Assembly: GCA_030537465.1 (NCBI GenBank)
Contig: JAUNMP010000010.1
Coordinates: 1 to 48,451 of the forward strand
DNA: 48,451 nt
Source: a bacterium
GTDB lineage: Bacteria; Verrucomicrobiota; Kiritimatiellia; RFP12; UBA1067
Direction: 5' to 3'
The translations under genes were made by a program, and so were the position numbers. The notes beneath the pieces are model-generated. The model made no database searches, was not told the DNA's origin, and saw only the letters and a list, made by a program, of their open reading frames with translations. Below, piece after piece: positions 33,501 through 43,015 of this stretch. Position 1 is the stretch's first letter. The number at the start of each line of letters is the position of its first letter.

Positions 33501-36019
33501 CTGAAATCGCCCTTCTCCTTGAGTCGTGCGATGCGCCGTTTGGCCTCGCTTGCCGACGGCACGCGCGCGGCGTCGAGATACTCCAGGACCTTGATTGCCT
33601 GGCGGACCTCGCCACGAGATTCATAGTAATCCGCAAGATTGAAGACGGCACGTGCGAAGATCACTCGAGAATTTCCGTCAAACCAGACTCTTCGAGCGGT
33701 GTCTTCGGGCATGTCGGACCGCACTCCGTTCCAATAGGTCAAAACCACATGCGTGTAGAGTTCCTCGGCCGCATCCTCGAAGCGACGAAGCTTCTCATAG
33801 GTGCGGCCGATCTTGTAGGAGATCGCGAGCCGCAACGAAGGCGAGAGTTTCTCGTCCTGACGAAGACCATGATAGACCTCCAGGGCACGGTGATAGCATT
33901 TGGCGTCATCGGCCCCCATGGCGAACAGGCAGTCCGCACGGGAGACGACAGCGCGGCGCCGCAACGTGTCAGATACGGGCATGCGACTCGCGATGTCGAA
34001 CACATACAAGGCCTTGTCGAATCGCGCAAGCTCCTTCAGAGCCTCTCCCTGGAGGACCAATGCCTCGGCGACATAGGGCGTCTCGGGCGTGGCCTTCATC
34101 GAAGTCTCGACGGGAATCGCATTGGAGACAGCCCGTCCCGCCAGTTCGACAACCCGCGGGAAGTCTGACAATGCGGAGGCGCAGCGCGCAGCACGAACAA
34201 TCGAGTCCAGCCGTCTCGTCGACGTCGCATACACATTCGTCGCACAAGCCTCGAAGCCGTCAATCGCCCGTGCGAACTCACGGCGCCCGGCATCATACTT
34301 GGCAAGCCAGAAGAGAAGATCGCACTTGAGCTGAGAATCCTCCACAGAGGCAAGCAGCGCATTGGCAGCGGCGTAGGCCTCGCCATCGCGTCCATCGCCA
34401 TAGAGGCAGAGCACGGAAAGGAACCCCATCTCGTCGCGGCGATCGGGACAAAGCTTGGCGACAGTGACGAAATCGGCCTCGGCCTCGCGGAAACGATAGG
34501 CGCGATAGAGAGCTCGGCCACGTCCAGAGAGGGCTCGAACACGTTGCTCTGGCGTCGGCATCAAGCCGGACTTCTCCACAAGCACAGAACCATAGTCGGC
34601 GATGGCCTGTTCAAAGTGACCTCTAGCCACCTCCAGCGATGCAATCCGAAGGGAGGCTTCCACAGCAGGTTCTCCACCCTCCTTCACAAGCGCGCGAAAG
34701 AGACGCTCCGCCTCCTGTGGACGTTCCGCGCGAAGAAGCGATTCCGCCTGACGCAGACGTGCCTGCGGACGGAGCTCCCCTTCCACAATGGCGCCATAGG
34801 CCATGGCGGCCTCGGCAAAGCGGCCATCCACTCTTAATGCCTCGGCCTGTTCAAATATGCAGCGCGTCCGAACAACGTCATTCGTTGCAACCTGCGCGGC
34901 ACGGGCAAACATGCCCACGGCCTCAGCTTGGCGGCCAAGCCGAACAAATGCCAGACCACGGCCTTCAAGCACATGCACATCAAGGGTGTGCTCCGGATAG
35001 GCCTGCAACAGGACATCGTACTCATGGGCCGCCGCCGCCGCATCGCCAACCGCAAGCAGAGTGTCGGCCAAGCGCAACTGGGCGCGTCCCGACTCGACCT
35101 CGCCAGGGAATCTACGGACCAGAGAAGACACCACAGCATATCCATTCGTTCGCGTGGACGGCTGAGACAGAAGCGTGAACCCGAGCGTGAAACCTGCACG
35201 GCGCATCAACTCGGGACGCGCCGCTCGAGCAACGGCGTTCGAAGCTGCCCGCAGGGCATTGTTGGTCACACCTGCGGCAAGGTAGACATCCACAAGCCCA
35301 CATGAAGCAAGCACGTAAGACCGTTCCTCCGTATTCGTACCACCGGCCACCAGCATCTCGAACAGCCGCCGACTGGTGGCGGCATCACCAGCTTCCGCCG
35401 AGAGCTCCGCCGCCAGTAGCCTCGCGGCATCACCTGCAGGTCCCTTCGCGACCGTGGCCCGCTCACGCTCAAGAACCGTGAGAGCGCCTCCCCTGTCGTT
35501 AAAGTGCTCAAGTGCACGCGCCCACTCGACAGCGTTCTCCGTGTGCGCGTCCGCATCGGCGGACAGCGCAGACGAAGCTTTGGCAAAAAGCGACATCGCC
35601 GCGGCACGATCGGACGCGGCAACTGCCGCACGAGCCGAGAGTCGCAGTGCCAGCACCGCAAAGCCAGGAGACTTGAAGTCCGTCGACAGAATATGGCGAG
35701 CGACATCCAGCCGACCTCGCTCAAAATTCGCCCAGGCGCGCCAATAACGGAAACCCTCCGCGGACGCATCAGTCCACGCGTCAAGTTTCGTCAGCATCTC
35801 CGCCGGCTTCTTCGCGCCGGCAAGAGCCTCGAGCTCGATGAGACGAGCCGAGGCAATAACCGCGGCATTCGTCGTCGCGGCGGCGGCCGCCTCGGCATGG
35901 TTGACCGCAACAGACCAAAGGCCGTCACCAAGAGCACGGCGAGCAACATCCAGCCGAGATGGTGCGGCGAGGAGTGACGCAGCAAGCGCGATGCTGACGA
36001 TGGCGGCGAAACGCTTCAT
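33497..36019 (-). CDS. Large secreted tetratricopeptide-repeat protein
   Basis: This 840-residue protein has a signal peptide (MKRFAAIVSIALAASLLAAPS). The rest is built from Ala/Arg-rich helical pairs typical of TPR/Sel1-like repeats. Examples are RGLAFVRLGRQAEAVGMFARAAQ, RFAEAAMAYGAIVEGE and GRALYRAYRFREAEADFVTVAK; near the end are KIGRTYEKLRRFEDAAEELY and LADYYESRGEVRQAIKVLEYL. It probably scaffolds a periplasmic or outer-membrane assembly energised by the ExbB/ExbD-like pair, with which it overlaps by 4 bp; it also overlaps era by 4 bp. The precise partner is unknown. Confidence 0.87.
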   Translation of the reverse strand: MKRFAAIVSIALAASLLAAPSRLDVARRALGDGLWSVAVNHAEAAAAATTNAAVIASARLIELEALAGAKKPAEMLTKLDAWTDASAEGFRYWRAWANFERGRLDVARHILSTDFKSPGFAVLALRLSARAAVAASDRAAAMSLFAKASSALSADADAHTENAVEWARALEHFNDRGGALTVLERERATVAKGPAGDAARLLAAELSAEAGDAATSRRLFEMLVAGGTNTEERSYVLASCGLVDVYLAAGVTNNALRAASNAVARAARPELMRRAGFTLGFTLLSQPSTRTNGYAVVSSLVRRFPGEVESGRAQLRLADTLLAVGDAAAAAHEYDVLLQAYPEHTLDVHVLEGRGLAFVRLGRQAEAVGMFARAAQVATNDVVRTRCIFEQAEALRVDGRFAEAAMAYGAIVEGELRPQARLRQAESLLRAERPQEAERLFRALVKEGGEPAVEASLRIASLEVARGHFEQAIADYGSVLVEKSGLMPTPEQRVRALSGRGRALYRAYRFREAEADFVTVAKLCPDRRDEMGFLSVLCLYGDGRDGEAYAAANALLASVEDSQLKCDLLFWLAKYDAGRREFARAIDGFEACATNVYATSTRRLDSIVRAARCASALSDFPRVVELAGRAVSNAIPVETSMKATPETPYVAEALVLQGEALKELARFDKALYVFDIASRMPVSDTLRRRAVVSRADCLFAMGADDAKCYHRALEVYHGLRQDEKLSPSLRLAISYKIGRTYEKLRRFEDAAEELYTHVVLTYWNGVRSDMPEDTARRVWFDGNSRVIFARAVFNLADYYESRGEVRQAIKVLEYLDAARVPSASEAKRRIARLKEKGDFR

Positions 36020-36960
36020 TGCTCGGAGCCGAGATACCCCATCTCCGCCAGGAGGCGATTGTTCTTCATCCAGTTCGGAACGACCTTGACCCAGAGCTCA
36101 AGACGCACCCTGACGCCGAACATTTCGGAAAGCTCGGGCTCGGAGCACTGGCGCACCGCCTTGATGAGTCGGGCACCAGGACCGATGACGATGCCCTTCT
36201 GCGATGGACGATTGACGTAGATCGTTACATCGACCTCCCAGCCGGACTTCTTTTCGGAAAGATGTGAAACCGTCACCCCAACCTCATGGGGAACTTCGTC
36301 GTGAAGCCGCTGCAGCAGTTTTTCGCGAATGACGTCCGCGATGGCGAGCTTGCGTGGATAGTCCGTAACGATATCCTCGGGGAAAAGAGCCGGACCAACC
36401 TCGGCGAAATCGAAAAGTGCGTCCAGCAACTCGTCGCACCCGTTGGGACGGATTGCACAGGCCTTAACCCACTTGGGCTGCGTCTTGGAGTCCATGGAAG
36501 TCGAGACATCCTTCCAGAGATCTCGGAACATCGTCTCGTAGAATGGCGCCCGATCAGCTTTGTTGAGTGCAAAGACGCACCTTTCAGGAGCCTCCTTCGC
36601 AACACGGCGCATCCACCCCTCGTCCTCAAGCTGTGGCTCATGGCCAGCATCGAAGACGACGAGCAGTACATCCACCCCTGCCGAGGAAGCTCGAGCCATA
36701 CCGTTGAGAAGCTTGCCAAGGGGGCCAACGGCCTTGTGCAGACCTGGGGTGTCTAGAAGCACGAGTTGACCACGCGGATCCTCCACGATGCCGCGAATCG
36801 TGTTGCGCGTTGTCTGTTCCACGGGACTCACAATCGAGACCTTTTCGCCGACGAGACGATTGACGATTGTGGACTTGCCGGCATTCGTGCGGCCGACGAC
36901 GCCGACGACTGCAGCCTTGCGAGTGCAGTCCTCGTTCACTGGTAGATTTTGTTCCGTCAT
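36016..36960 (-). CDS. era: GTPase Era (30S ribosome assembly)
   Basis: Era binds the 3' end of 16S rRNA and acts as a checkpoint in 30S maturation. Visible G motifs are GRTNAGKST (G1), IVSPVEQTTRNTIRGI (G2 region), LLDTPGLHK (G3) and FALNKADRAPF (G4). A C-terminal KH domain with SQKGIVIGPGARLIKAVRQ follows. ATG 36960 is preferred by AAGG 4-5 nt upstream; an ATG at 36987 is also in frame. It is the first gene after the serC terminator and heads the run of overlapping genes TPR-exbB-exbD-like. Confidence 0.95.
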   Translation of the reverse strand: MTEQNLPVNEDCTRKAAVVGVVGRTNAGKSTIVNRLVGEKVSIVSPVEQTTRNTIRGIVEDPRGQLVLLDTPGLHKAVGPLGKLLNGMARASSAGVDVLLVVFDAGHEPQLEDEGWMRRVAKEAPERCVFALNKADRAPFYETMFRDLWKDVSTSMDSKTQPKWVKACAIRPNGCDELLDALFDFAEVGPALFPEDIVTDYPRKLAIADVIREKLLQRLHDEVPHEVGVTVSHLSEKKSGWEVDVTIYVNRPSQKGIVIGPGARLIKAVRQCSEPELSEMFGVRVRLELWVKVVPNWMKNNRLLAEMGYLGSEQ

Positions 36961-37004
36961 ATGACCTTCATAGTCTATCAAATTCATCAGCAGAACGCCA
37001 CCTT

Positions 37005-37045
37005 GCAGAAAAAGAAAAGGACCCCCGCTCTACGCGGAGGTCCCC
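37005..37045 (-). terminator. Rho-independent terminator after serC
   Basis: On the minus strand GGACCTCCGC and GCGGGGGTCC form a 10-bp stem (one G-U pair; 37019-37043) with a 5-nt loop, followed by the T-rich tract CCTTTTCTTTTTC. It ends the nrdR-serC envelope run and separates it from era. Confidence 0.85.
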
Positions 37046-37066
37046 TGCGATTGAAGAATTCCGGTG

Positions 37067-38143
37067 TTAGCCGTTCTTCTTCTCGAACTCCTTCATGAAG
37101 TCGACGAGGCAGTCGACGCCCGCCATCGGGAAGGCATTGTAGATCGACGCACGGATGCCGCCAACCGAACGATGTCCCTTGAGCGAGCTCATACCAGCAG
37201 CCTTCGCCTCGGCGATGAACTTGGCCTCGAGTTCCTCGGTGGGCAGACGCCACGTGATGTTCATGTTCGAACGGAACTCCTTCAGAGCCGTACCACGGTA
37301 GAAGCCAGAACCGTCGATGACGTCGTAGATCTTCTTGGCCTTTTCGGCGTTGAGCTTGAAGAGGTTCTCCTTGCCCATCTTCTTGACCCACTTCATGGTT
37401 TCGCCGAAGATGTAGATGCCCCAAGTCGGCGGCGTGTTGTAGAGGGAATCCTCATCCACGAACGTGCGGTACTGCAACATTGTCGGAATCGTCTGGGAAC
37501 CCCTCTCGGCGAGTTCCTTGCGAATGGCGACAACGGCCATGCCGGAAGGACCGAGGTTCTTCTGGGCGCCCGCGTAGAACATCGCGAACTGGTTGTAGTC
37601 GCGCTCGCAGGAGAGAATGTCAGACGACATATCGCAGATCAGCGGCGAACCCGACTTCGGGAACTCCTTGAGCTCCGCGCCGGAGATCGTCTCGTTCGAG
37701 CAGATGTGCGAGTAGACCGCACCAGGCGTCCACTTCCACTCATCGGCCGTCGGCATGCGGGTGGGGATATCCTTCTGGCAGTTGGCGACAACATTGACGT
37801 TGCCGAGCATCTGAGCCTGCTTGAGGGCCTTGTTCGACCAGGTTCCCTGGTTCGCGTAGTCCGCGACCTGGTCCTTGCCGAGGAAGTTCATCGGAATCAT
37901 CGCGAACTGGAGGGACGCGCCGCCCTGGATGAAACAGACGGACCAGTCGTCGCCGAGGCCACACAGTTCCTTGAACGTGGCAATGGCCTCCTGGTGGATG
38001 GCATCATAATCCTTGCCGCGATGGGACATTTCCATCACGGACATTCCGCAGCCCTTGTAGTCAACGAGGTTCTGCTGAGCGTCCTGGAGGACCTCAAGAG
38101 GGAGCACGGCGGGGCCGGCGGAGAAGTTGTAGGCACGTGACAT
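37067..38143 (-). CDS. serC: Phosphoserine aminotransferase
   Basis: This 358-residue PLP enzyme converts 3-phosphohydroxypyruvate to phosphoserine and also serves in de novo PLP synthesis in some bacteria. Family hallmarks are the start YNFSAGPAVLP, SVMEMSHRGKDYD, FIQGGASLQFAMIPMN, CDMSSDILS and the PLP lysine in GAQKNLGPSG. AAGGAG lies 11 nt before the ATG, and ftsW ends 15 bp upstream. Because this genome carries PdxST, serC is likely needed here for serine rather than PLP. Confidence 0.96.
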   Translation of the reverse strand: MSRAYNFSAGPAVLPLEVLQDAQQNLVDYKGCGMSVMEMSHRGKDYDAIHQEAIATFKELCGLGDDWSVCFIQGGASLQFAMIPMNFLGKDQVADYANQGTWSNKALKQAQMLGNVNVVANCQKDIPTRMPTADEWKWTPGAVYSHICSNETISGAELKEFPKSGSPLICDMSSDILSCERDYNQFAMFYAGAQKNLGPSGMAVVAIRKELAERGSQTIPTMLQYRTFVDEDSLYNTPPTWGIYIFGETMKWVKKMGKENLFKLNAEKAKKIYDVIDGSGFYRGTALKEFRSNMNITWRLPTEELEAKFIAEAKAAGMSSLKGHRSVGGIRASIYNAFPMAGVDCLVDFMKEFEKKNG

Positions 38144-38158
38144 GATTCTTTAGACTCC

Positions 38159-39340
38159 TTATTTGGGGAAAGCGGGGAATATTGTACTCCTTGGACGCGG
38201 CTTTGGCAACTCGATTTGTAGGCCGACGTTGAAAAGCACGCCGACCGCGACCATAGCCGTGATCAGGTTAGTCCCCCCATAGCTGATGAACGGCAGTGCA
38301 AGTCCCTTCGTGGGGAGGCATTTCGTGACCACGCCAATATTGAACACCGCCTGGAAGAAGATAAGGAACGTCATACCAAAAGCAAGTAGACGCCCCAAAC
38401 GATCCGGAGCACGGGCCGAGATAATCATACCGCATACGAAGAAAACAGTGAAGAGCGTCAGCAAGGAAATCGAGAAGATAAGCCCCCACTCCTCTGCACC
38501 GATTGCGAAGATGAAGTCCGTATGGGCTTCCGGCAGATAGCGGAGCTTCTGCATTGACCGATTGAAGCCAACGCCCGTGATGCCACCATTCTGAATGGCG
38601 ACCAGAGCCATGTCGGCCTGATGCGCCGCGGCGATTTCCTTGGGACTCATCTCGGCAACAGAACCTCCGGCATTCGCCATTGCCCCACCGAACATACCCT
38701 TCCCCCACGAGAGAATACGATTCATTCGGTTCGCATTGAGCGCCAACAGGGATCCGACGCCGCAGAGTCCAACGCCTCCGAGGGCCAGCATATGGGCAAT
38801 TTTCATTCCCGAAACGAGGAACAACATGCCCCCGGTAAGGCCGATTACCATCGTCGCGCCGAAGTCGGGCTCGGCCAATGCCAGCCCCATCAACACCGCG
38901 ACAATGGCCACGGACCGTACGGCGCCTCGCCAGAACTTGCCGATCACCCACCCCGCACGATCCAGGAACACCGCCGTCGCGAAGACACTCATCAGCTTCG
39001 CGAATTCGCTGGGCTGAAGACGGGTAGTGCCAATGGACACCCACCGCCGAGAACCATTGACCGGAGGGAAAAGAAAAACAAGCCCCATCAATAGCACAAC
39101 CATCCCATAGGCCACAATGGTCAACCAAGGCCACTCCCGCCATTTGTGATAGTCGAATTTTATGGCCACGAACAGACACGGCAGGGCGACTACCAACCAG
39201 GTGACCTGCTTGTAGAGAAAATAACTCGTGTCCGAATGAAGACGAGATCCGTTCCCGTAGCTGGCCGAGGCAAGGACTATGAGTCCCCAGGCCAGCAATG
39301 CGAGAACGGATATACCCAGCAGAGTCAGAACACGTCGCAC
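38159..39340 (-). CDS. ftsW: SEDS-family peptidoglycan glycosyltransferase FtsW
   Basis: A 393-residue polytopic protein with about ten membrane helices. SEDS hallmarks are NGSRRWVSIGTTRLQPSEFAKL, EPDFGATMVI, LRYLPEAHTDFIFAIGAEEWG and LPTKGLALPFISYGGTNL. RodA shares these features; the neighbouring murF and murD support FtsW, the division-specific glycan polymerase. The start is GTG with AGGGA 6 nt upstream. The large periplasmic loop (about residues 205-245) holds MNRILSWGKGMFGGAM. It follows the LysM gene by 28 bp. Confidence 0.92.
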   Translation of the reverse strand: MRRVLTLLGISVLALLAWGLIVLASASYGNGSRLHSDTSYFLYKQVTWLVVALPCLFVAIKFDYHKWREWPWLTIVAYGMVVLLMGLVFLFPPVNGSRRWVSIGTTRLQPSEFAKLMSVFATAVFLDRAGWVIGKFWRGAVRSVAIVAVLMGLALAEPDFGATMVIGLTGGMLFLVSGMKIAHMLALGGVGLCGVGSLLALNANRMNRILSWGKGMFGGAMANAGGSVAEMSPKEIAAAHQADMALVAIQNGGITGVGFNRSMQKLRYLPEAHTDFIFAIGAEEWGLIFSISLLTLFTVFFVCGMIISARAPDRLGRLLAFGMTFLIFFQAVFNIGVVTKCLPTKGLALPFISYGGTNLITAMVAVGVLFNVGLQIELPKPRPRSTIFPAFPK

Positions 39341-39368
39341 GGAATGTCCCTACCGAGTGTGGCGCCCC

Positions 39369-40637
39369 TTACTGGGCGCTCTGCTTTGCGTTGGCAGGAA
39401 GCTTGAGAACCTGGCCGGGAGCAATCGCCTCGCCCGCCTTCAGGTTGTTGAGGTCCATCAGCTGGCTGGGGCTAATTCCCCACGCAATGGCAACACCGAC
39501 AATATCGTCGCCTTCCTTGACCGTATACGTCATAGCCGAAGAAGCGGGCGTCGCGTCAACCGGGGCCGAGACGGCGGTGTCGGAAACGGCAGCCTCAACC
39601 GGAGCCTGGGCGGGGGCGGTCACAGCAGGCGCTGCCACGTCAGTAGCCGCGGCAGAAGCCGCAGCCTCAACGACAGGCGCCTGCACCGGCTCGGCAACCG
39701 TCACAGGCGGCGTGACCTCGGCGGAGGTCTTGACCGGCTCGGCGACAGGGGCGGCGGACTTCTTCGCGGCGGGCTTGACGCCTGCCTTCTTGACTTCCTC
39801 CACCGCCGGCTTGGTCGCAACGACCTTCTCGGCGGGAACCAAGATGACCTGGCCGACCTTGAGCGTGTCGCTGGAGAGCTTGTTCATCTCCTTGAGCGCA
39901 CGAACGGTAATGCCGCTCGCGTACGCGATCTTGCCCAGCATATCGCCGCTGCGGACCTTGTATTCCTTCGTCGGGCCGTTGTAGGACTTGAAGGAGGTCT
40001 TCGTCTTGACAGGAGCAGTCGTGCTGGCAGCCACGGGCGCGGGCGCCGCGGCATTCATCACCTTGTCGGACTTGGCTGCAGCAGGAGCTGCGGCGACGGC
40101 ACTGCCAGGAATCGCGATCTTCTGACCGACGAGGATGCGATTCGGATTGAGGCCCGGATTGGCGGCGACAACGGCAGACATCTTGACGTGGTTGCGCGCG
40201 CAGATCGCCGACAGCGTGTCACCACGCTTGACGACCACGGTCGAGGGGGCCGCACCAACAGACTCGGCGGCGGAAGCAGAAGCCGACGCGGTGGCAACAG
40301 CGGCCGCAGGACGCTTCTTGGCAGCCGGCAACGGCTTGACCTCACGGACCTGCGACGGAGACAGGGGCTGTTCAACGACAGGCTCGGTGGCCGTCGTGAC
40401 CTCGATGGCAGAGACAGTGGTCGTCGAAGGCGTCGTTTCCGCATCCGTCGCGACGACAGAGGCCTCGCCCGTAGTCACAGGAGCCGTCGTCGTCTCGCCG
40501 ACCGTGGCACCAGTGTCAACCACAGGTGGCGGCATATCCGCCGCACCACCGGGCTTCGTCACCTTGCATCCCTGGAACACGAGGCAGGCAACCGCCATGT
40601 TCATACCCAGAACCAATCCGAGCTTCTGCGCCTTCAT
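39369..40637 (-). CDS. Lipoprotein-like protein with three LysM domains
   Basis: About 422 residues begin with an export signal ending in LVFQGC (acceptable lipobox, so probably lipidated). Three LysM repeats bind peptidoglycan glycan chains: VVVKRGDTLSAICARNHV..., KEYKVRSGDMLGKIAYASG... and, at the C-terminus, MTYTVKEGDDIVGVAIAWG.... They are joined by long Ala/Val/Thr/Pro-rich low-complexity linkers. No catalytic domain is seen, so it is likely a wall-binding or regulator protein. It sits between murD and ftsW, suggesting a role in division-site wall synthesis. ATG 40637 has AGAGG 9 nt upstream; ATG 40646 overlaps murD. Confidence 0.88.
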   Translation of the reverse strand: MKAQKLGLVLGMNMAVACLVFQGCKVTKPGGAADMPPPVVDTGATVGETTTAPVTTGEASVVATDAETTPSTTTVSAIEVTTATEPVVEQPLSPSQVREVKPLPAAKKRPAAAVATASASASAAESVGAAPSTVVVKRGDTLSAICARNHVKMSAVVAANPGLNPNRILVGQKIAIPGSAVAAAPAAAKSDKVMNAAAPAPVAASTTAPVKTKTSFKSYNGPTKEYKVRSGDMLGKIAYASGITVRALKEMNKLSSDTLKVGQVILVPAEKVVATKPAVEEVKKAGVKPAAKKSAAPVAEPVKTSAEVTPPVTVAEPVQAPVVEAAASAAATDVAAPAVTAPAQAPVEAAVSDTAVSAPVDATPASSAMTYTVKEGDDIVGVAIAWGISPSQLMDLNNLKAGEAIAPGQVLKLPANAKQSAQ

Positions 40638-40642
40638 CTTTG

Positions 40643-41863
40643 TCATCCTCTTTTGCTGGTGTCCCCGTCAACCCGTAGCGCGCCCTCCCGTGCGAGGGTC
40701 GCGAACATGTCGCCGCGTGCACCGTAACTTTTAAATTGATCAAAACTTGCCGTTCCAGGAGACAGCAACACCGTCTCCCCAGAACAGGCGTCGCGTCGAG
40801 CCGATTCGACCGCACGGTCGATGGTTCCGCAGAGCTCGCACTGCACAGTCTGACACCATGCATCCGAGAACTGCTGAGCGCAACGTCCTATAAGATACAC
40901 TTTTTTGACCCTGGAACGCAAGCGCGGAATGACGGATTTTGGGTCATCACCCTTGGGCAACCCTCCCGCAATCAGTCTTACGGGCCCCGCACACATCCCG
41001 ACACCCGCCGCCAACGCCGCGAGAGAGGTCGCCTTTGAATCATCCACCCATCGAACGCCTCCGCGTTCCGCCACCAGCTGCATACGGTGCGGGAGAGGCT
41101 GGAATGCGCGAAATCCCGCGGCAATGGCAGTGTCGTCAAGCCCAGCAGCACGCAGCAACGCGACGGCACAGAGTCCATTGGAACACAGAACGGGATTGTC
41201 AAAATAGGAACCGGCAAGCAGGCCGACATCCGCCGCGCGCGTTCCGGGAACACGCGGAGAGTCTTCAGAGGCGGACGAGGCGTCGACGCGCACCTTCGCC
41301 ATCTCCAGCAGACGTCGCTTGAGACCATGGTAGACGGCAGCGCTTCCGTGTCGATCCAGATGATCCTCCTGGAGGTTGAGAATCGCGGCCGCAGCAAACG
41401 CGTTCCCCGGCAGATCGGTGGTCTCCATCTGAAAAGAGCTGACCTCAACCACGGCCCACGCGCGTTCCGGCGCCGGGCAATCGAGGACGACCTGGCTGAG
41501 CGGCAACCCATAATTACCGCAGGGAACCGCCTCTGCTTCTGCCAACAGAAGCGCCTCCGCCACGAGCTTGACGACGGAGCTCTTGCCCTTCGACCCCGTG
41601 ACGGCGAGCATACGCCCTCCGCGAGCGAGCCAACGCTCCGCGCCGAGCTGAAGCTCCGACACGATCTTCACGCCCGCCGCGCGGGCCGCGACCAGCCAGG
41701 GATGATCCAGCGCGATGCCGGGGCTGGCGACACAGAGATCGAACGACGCATCAACAGGCCAGGCATCGTCTCCGTCGAGTACCTTCACCGTCGCGCCTTC
41801 GCGGCGCAGCAGCTCCGCCGCGGACTTGCCGCTTCGGCCATTGCCAAGAACAACCGCGTTCAT
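40643..41863 (-). CDS. murD: UDP-N-acetylmuramoylalanine-D-glutamate ligase
   Basis: This 406-residue enzyme adds D-Glu to UDP-MurNAc-L-Ala. The N-terminal uridine-binding domain starts VVLGNGRSGKSAAELL. The ATP-binding loop is TGSKGKSS (89-96), with Lys where most Mur ligases have Asn. VEVSSFQMETTD and LNLQEDHLDRHGS follow, then the MurD-specific ending LSPGTASFDQFKSYGARGDMF. It is somewhat shorter than the usual ~440-450 residues. The ATG overlaps the murF stop by 4 bp; mraY, normally between them, is absent. Confidence 0.95.
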   Translation of the reverse strand: MNAVVLGNGRSGKSAAELLRREGATVKVLDGDDAWPVDASFDLCVASPGIALDHPWLVAARAAGVKIVSELQLGAERWLARGGRMLAVTGSKGKSSVVKLVAEALLLAEAEAVPCGNYGLPLSQVVLDCPAPERAWAVVEVSSFQMETTDLPGNAFAAAAILNLQEDHLDRHGSAAVYHGLKRRLLEMAKVRVDASSASEDSPRVPGTRAADVGLLAGSYFDNPVLCSNGLCAVALLRAAGLDDTAIAAGFRAFQPLPHRMQLVAERGGVRWVDDSKATSLAALAAGVGMCAGPVRLIAGGLPKGDDPKSVIPRLRSRVKKVYLIGRCAQQFSDAWCQTVQCELCGTIDRAVESARRDACSGETVLLSPGTASFDQFKSYGARGDMFATLAREGALRVDGDTSKRG

Positions 41864-43011
41864 TTCAACATCTCGTCAAGGTGCATGCCGTGCGAGGCCT
41901 TCAACAACACAGCGTCGCCAGGCTGGACCAATCCAGCCAGCTCGGTCCTCGCGGCAGCGCGGTCAACGCCGCCCATGTTCTCGCCCACGAGAATCACCCG
42001 ATCTAGCGGAAGTTCGGCGGCACGCGCCTTCACCTGCGCATGGAGCACGGCGCTCTGCTCCCCCAATTCAAACATATCGCCAATCACGGCTATCCGACGC
42101 CCCTTCACCTCAAGGGCCGCAAAAGTCTCCAACGCCGCAATCATCGACGTCGGGTTCGCATTGTAGGTGTCGTCCACATAGGTGACACCGTCCCGTTCGA
42201 CCACGCGCCAACGTCCACCGGGGAGGGTGAATTCCTTGAGCGCCGACAGACAGTCCTCCTCGGCGACCCCGAGCTTCGCCGCACAAGCCAACGCAATGAG
42301 CGCATTGGAGACGTTGTGCCGACCGGGCAGGCGAATGCGGAGTGCCTCAGCCAGTCGCGCCGCCGCGGCATCCGCCAGCGAAACCGTGACCACAGGCGCG
42401 GAACTCAGCGCGCACAGCAGGTCGTAGCGGTCGTTCTCGCGAGCGAGAACCGCGAACGAAGGATGCGAGGAACCAGCGCCCGCGTTGAGCGACGCGAACA
42501 GAGTCCCCTTCTCCCGCGCGATTCCGTCCTGCGTCTTGAAGAATTCGATATGGGCGGTGCCAATCGAGGAAATCAGGCCGATGTTCGGCTCGGCAATGTC
42601 GACGAGATGCTTGATTTCGCCAGGGTGGTTCGTCCCCATTTCAAGGACAAGGACATCCGCATCGAGCGGGCAATTGAGAATCGTCAGCGGCAACCCCAGG
42701 TCATTGTTGTAGTTGCCCGCGGTCGCGTGGACCTTCAGCCCCTTTGTGCGGAGAAACGCCGCAACGAGTTCCTTGGTGCTCGTCTTGCCGGCTGAACCAG
42801 TGACGCCGATCACCGTCGCCCCGAGCGTGCGGCGGTATTCATGCGCAACGCGCGCAAGCTCTTCGCGCCCGTCGACTATTCCCGCCGCGCCATTCGCAAG
42901 CGCCTGCGGGATGAAATCGTGTCCATCTACCTTTTCGCCCTTGATGGCGACAAAGAGCATTCCAGGCCGAACCTGCCGGGAATCCAGGGTCGCTCCAGTG
43001 AACGCCTTCAT
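41860..43011 (-). CDS. murF: UDP-N-acetylmuramoyl-tripeptide-D-alanyl-D-alanine ligase
   Basis: MurF joins D-Ala-D-Ala to the muropeptide precursor. The ~383-residue product has the N-terminal GATLDSRQVRPGMLFVAIKG segment, P-loop VTGSAGKTSTKEL, LEMGTNHPGEIKHL, and the late YNANPTSMIAAL and IAVIGDMFELG. The first 20-25 residues usual for MurF before the SRxVxPG segment are missing with start ATG 43011; the open frame to 43098 overlaps lpxA and shows no similarity. It follows lpxA by 4 bp. Confidence 0.95.
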   Translation of the reverse strand: MKAFTGATLDSRQVRPGMLFVAIKGEKVDGHDFIPQALANGAAGIVDGREELARVAHEYRRTLGATVIGVTGSAGKTSTKELVAAFLRTKGLKVHATAGNYNNDLGLPLTILNCPLDADVLVLEMGTNHPGEIKHLVDIAEPNIGLISSIGTAHIEFFKTQDGIAREKGTLFASLNAGAGSSHPSFAVLARENDRYDLLCALSSAPVVTVSLADAAAARLAEALRIRLPGRHNVSNALIALACAAKLGVAEEDCLSALKEFTLPGGRWRVVERDGVTYVDDTYNANPTSMIAALETFAALEVKGRRIAVIGDMFELGEQSAVLHAQVKARAAELPLDRVILVGENMGGVDRAAARTELAGLVQPGDAVLLKASHGMHLDEMLK

Positions 43012-43015
43012 CGCC

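Noticed and set aside
37067..38140. Full-length plus-strand frame exactly opposite serC
   Set aside because: serC is unmistakable on the minus strand; the mirror frame follows from codon bias.
39279..40727. Plus-strand frame with Arg/Gly/Asp-rich repeats opposite the LysM gene
   Set aside because: The apparent repeats are the complement of the Ala/Thr/Val-rich linkers of the LysM protein.
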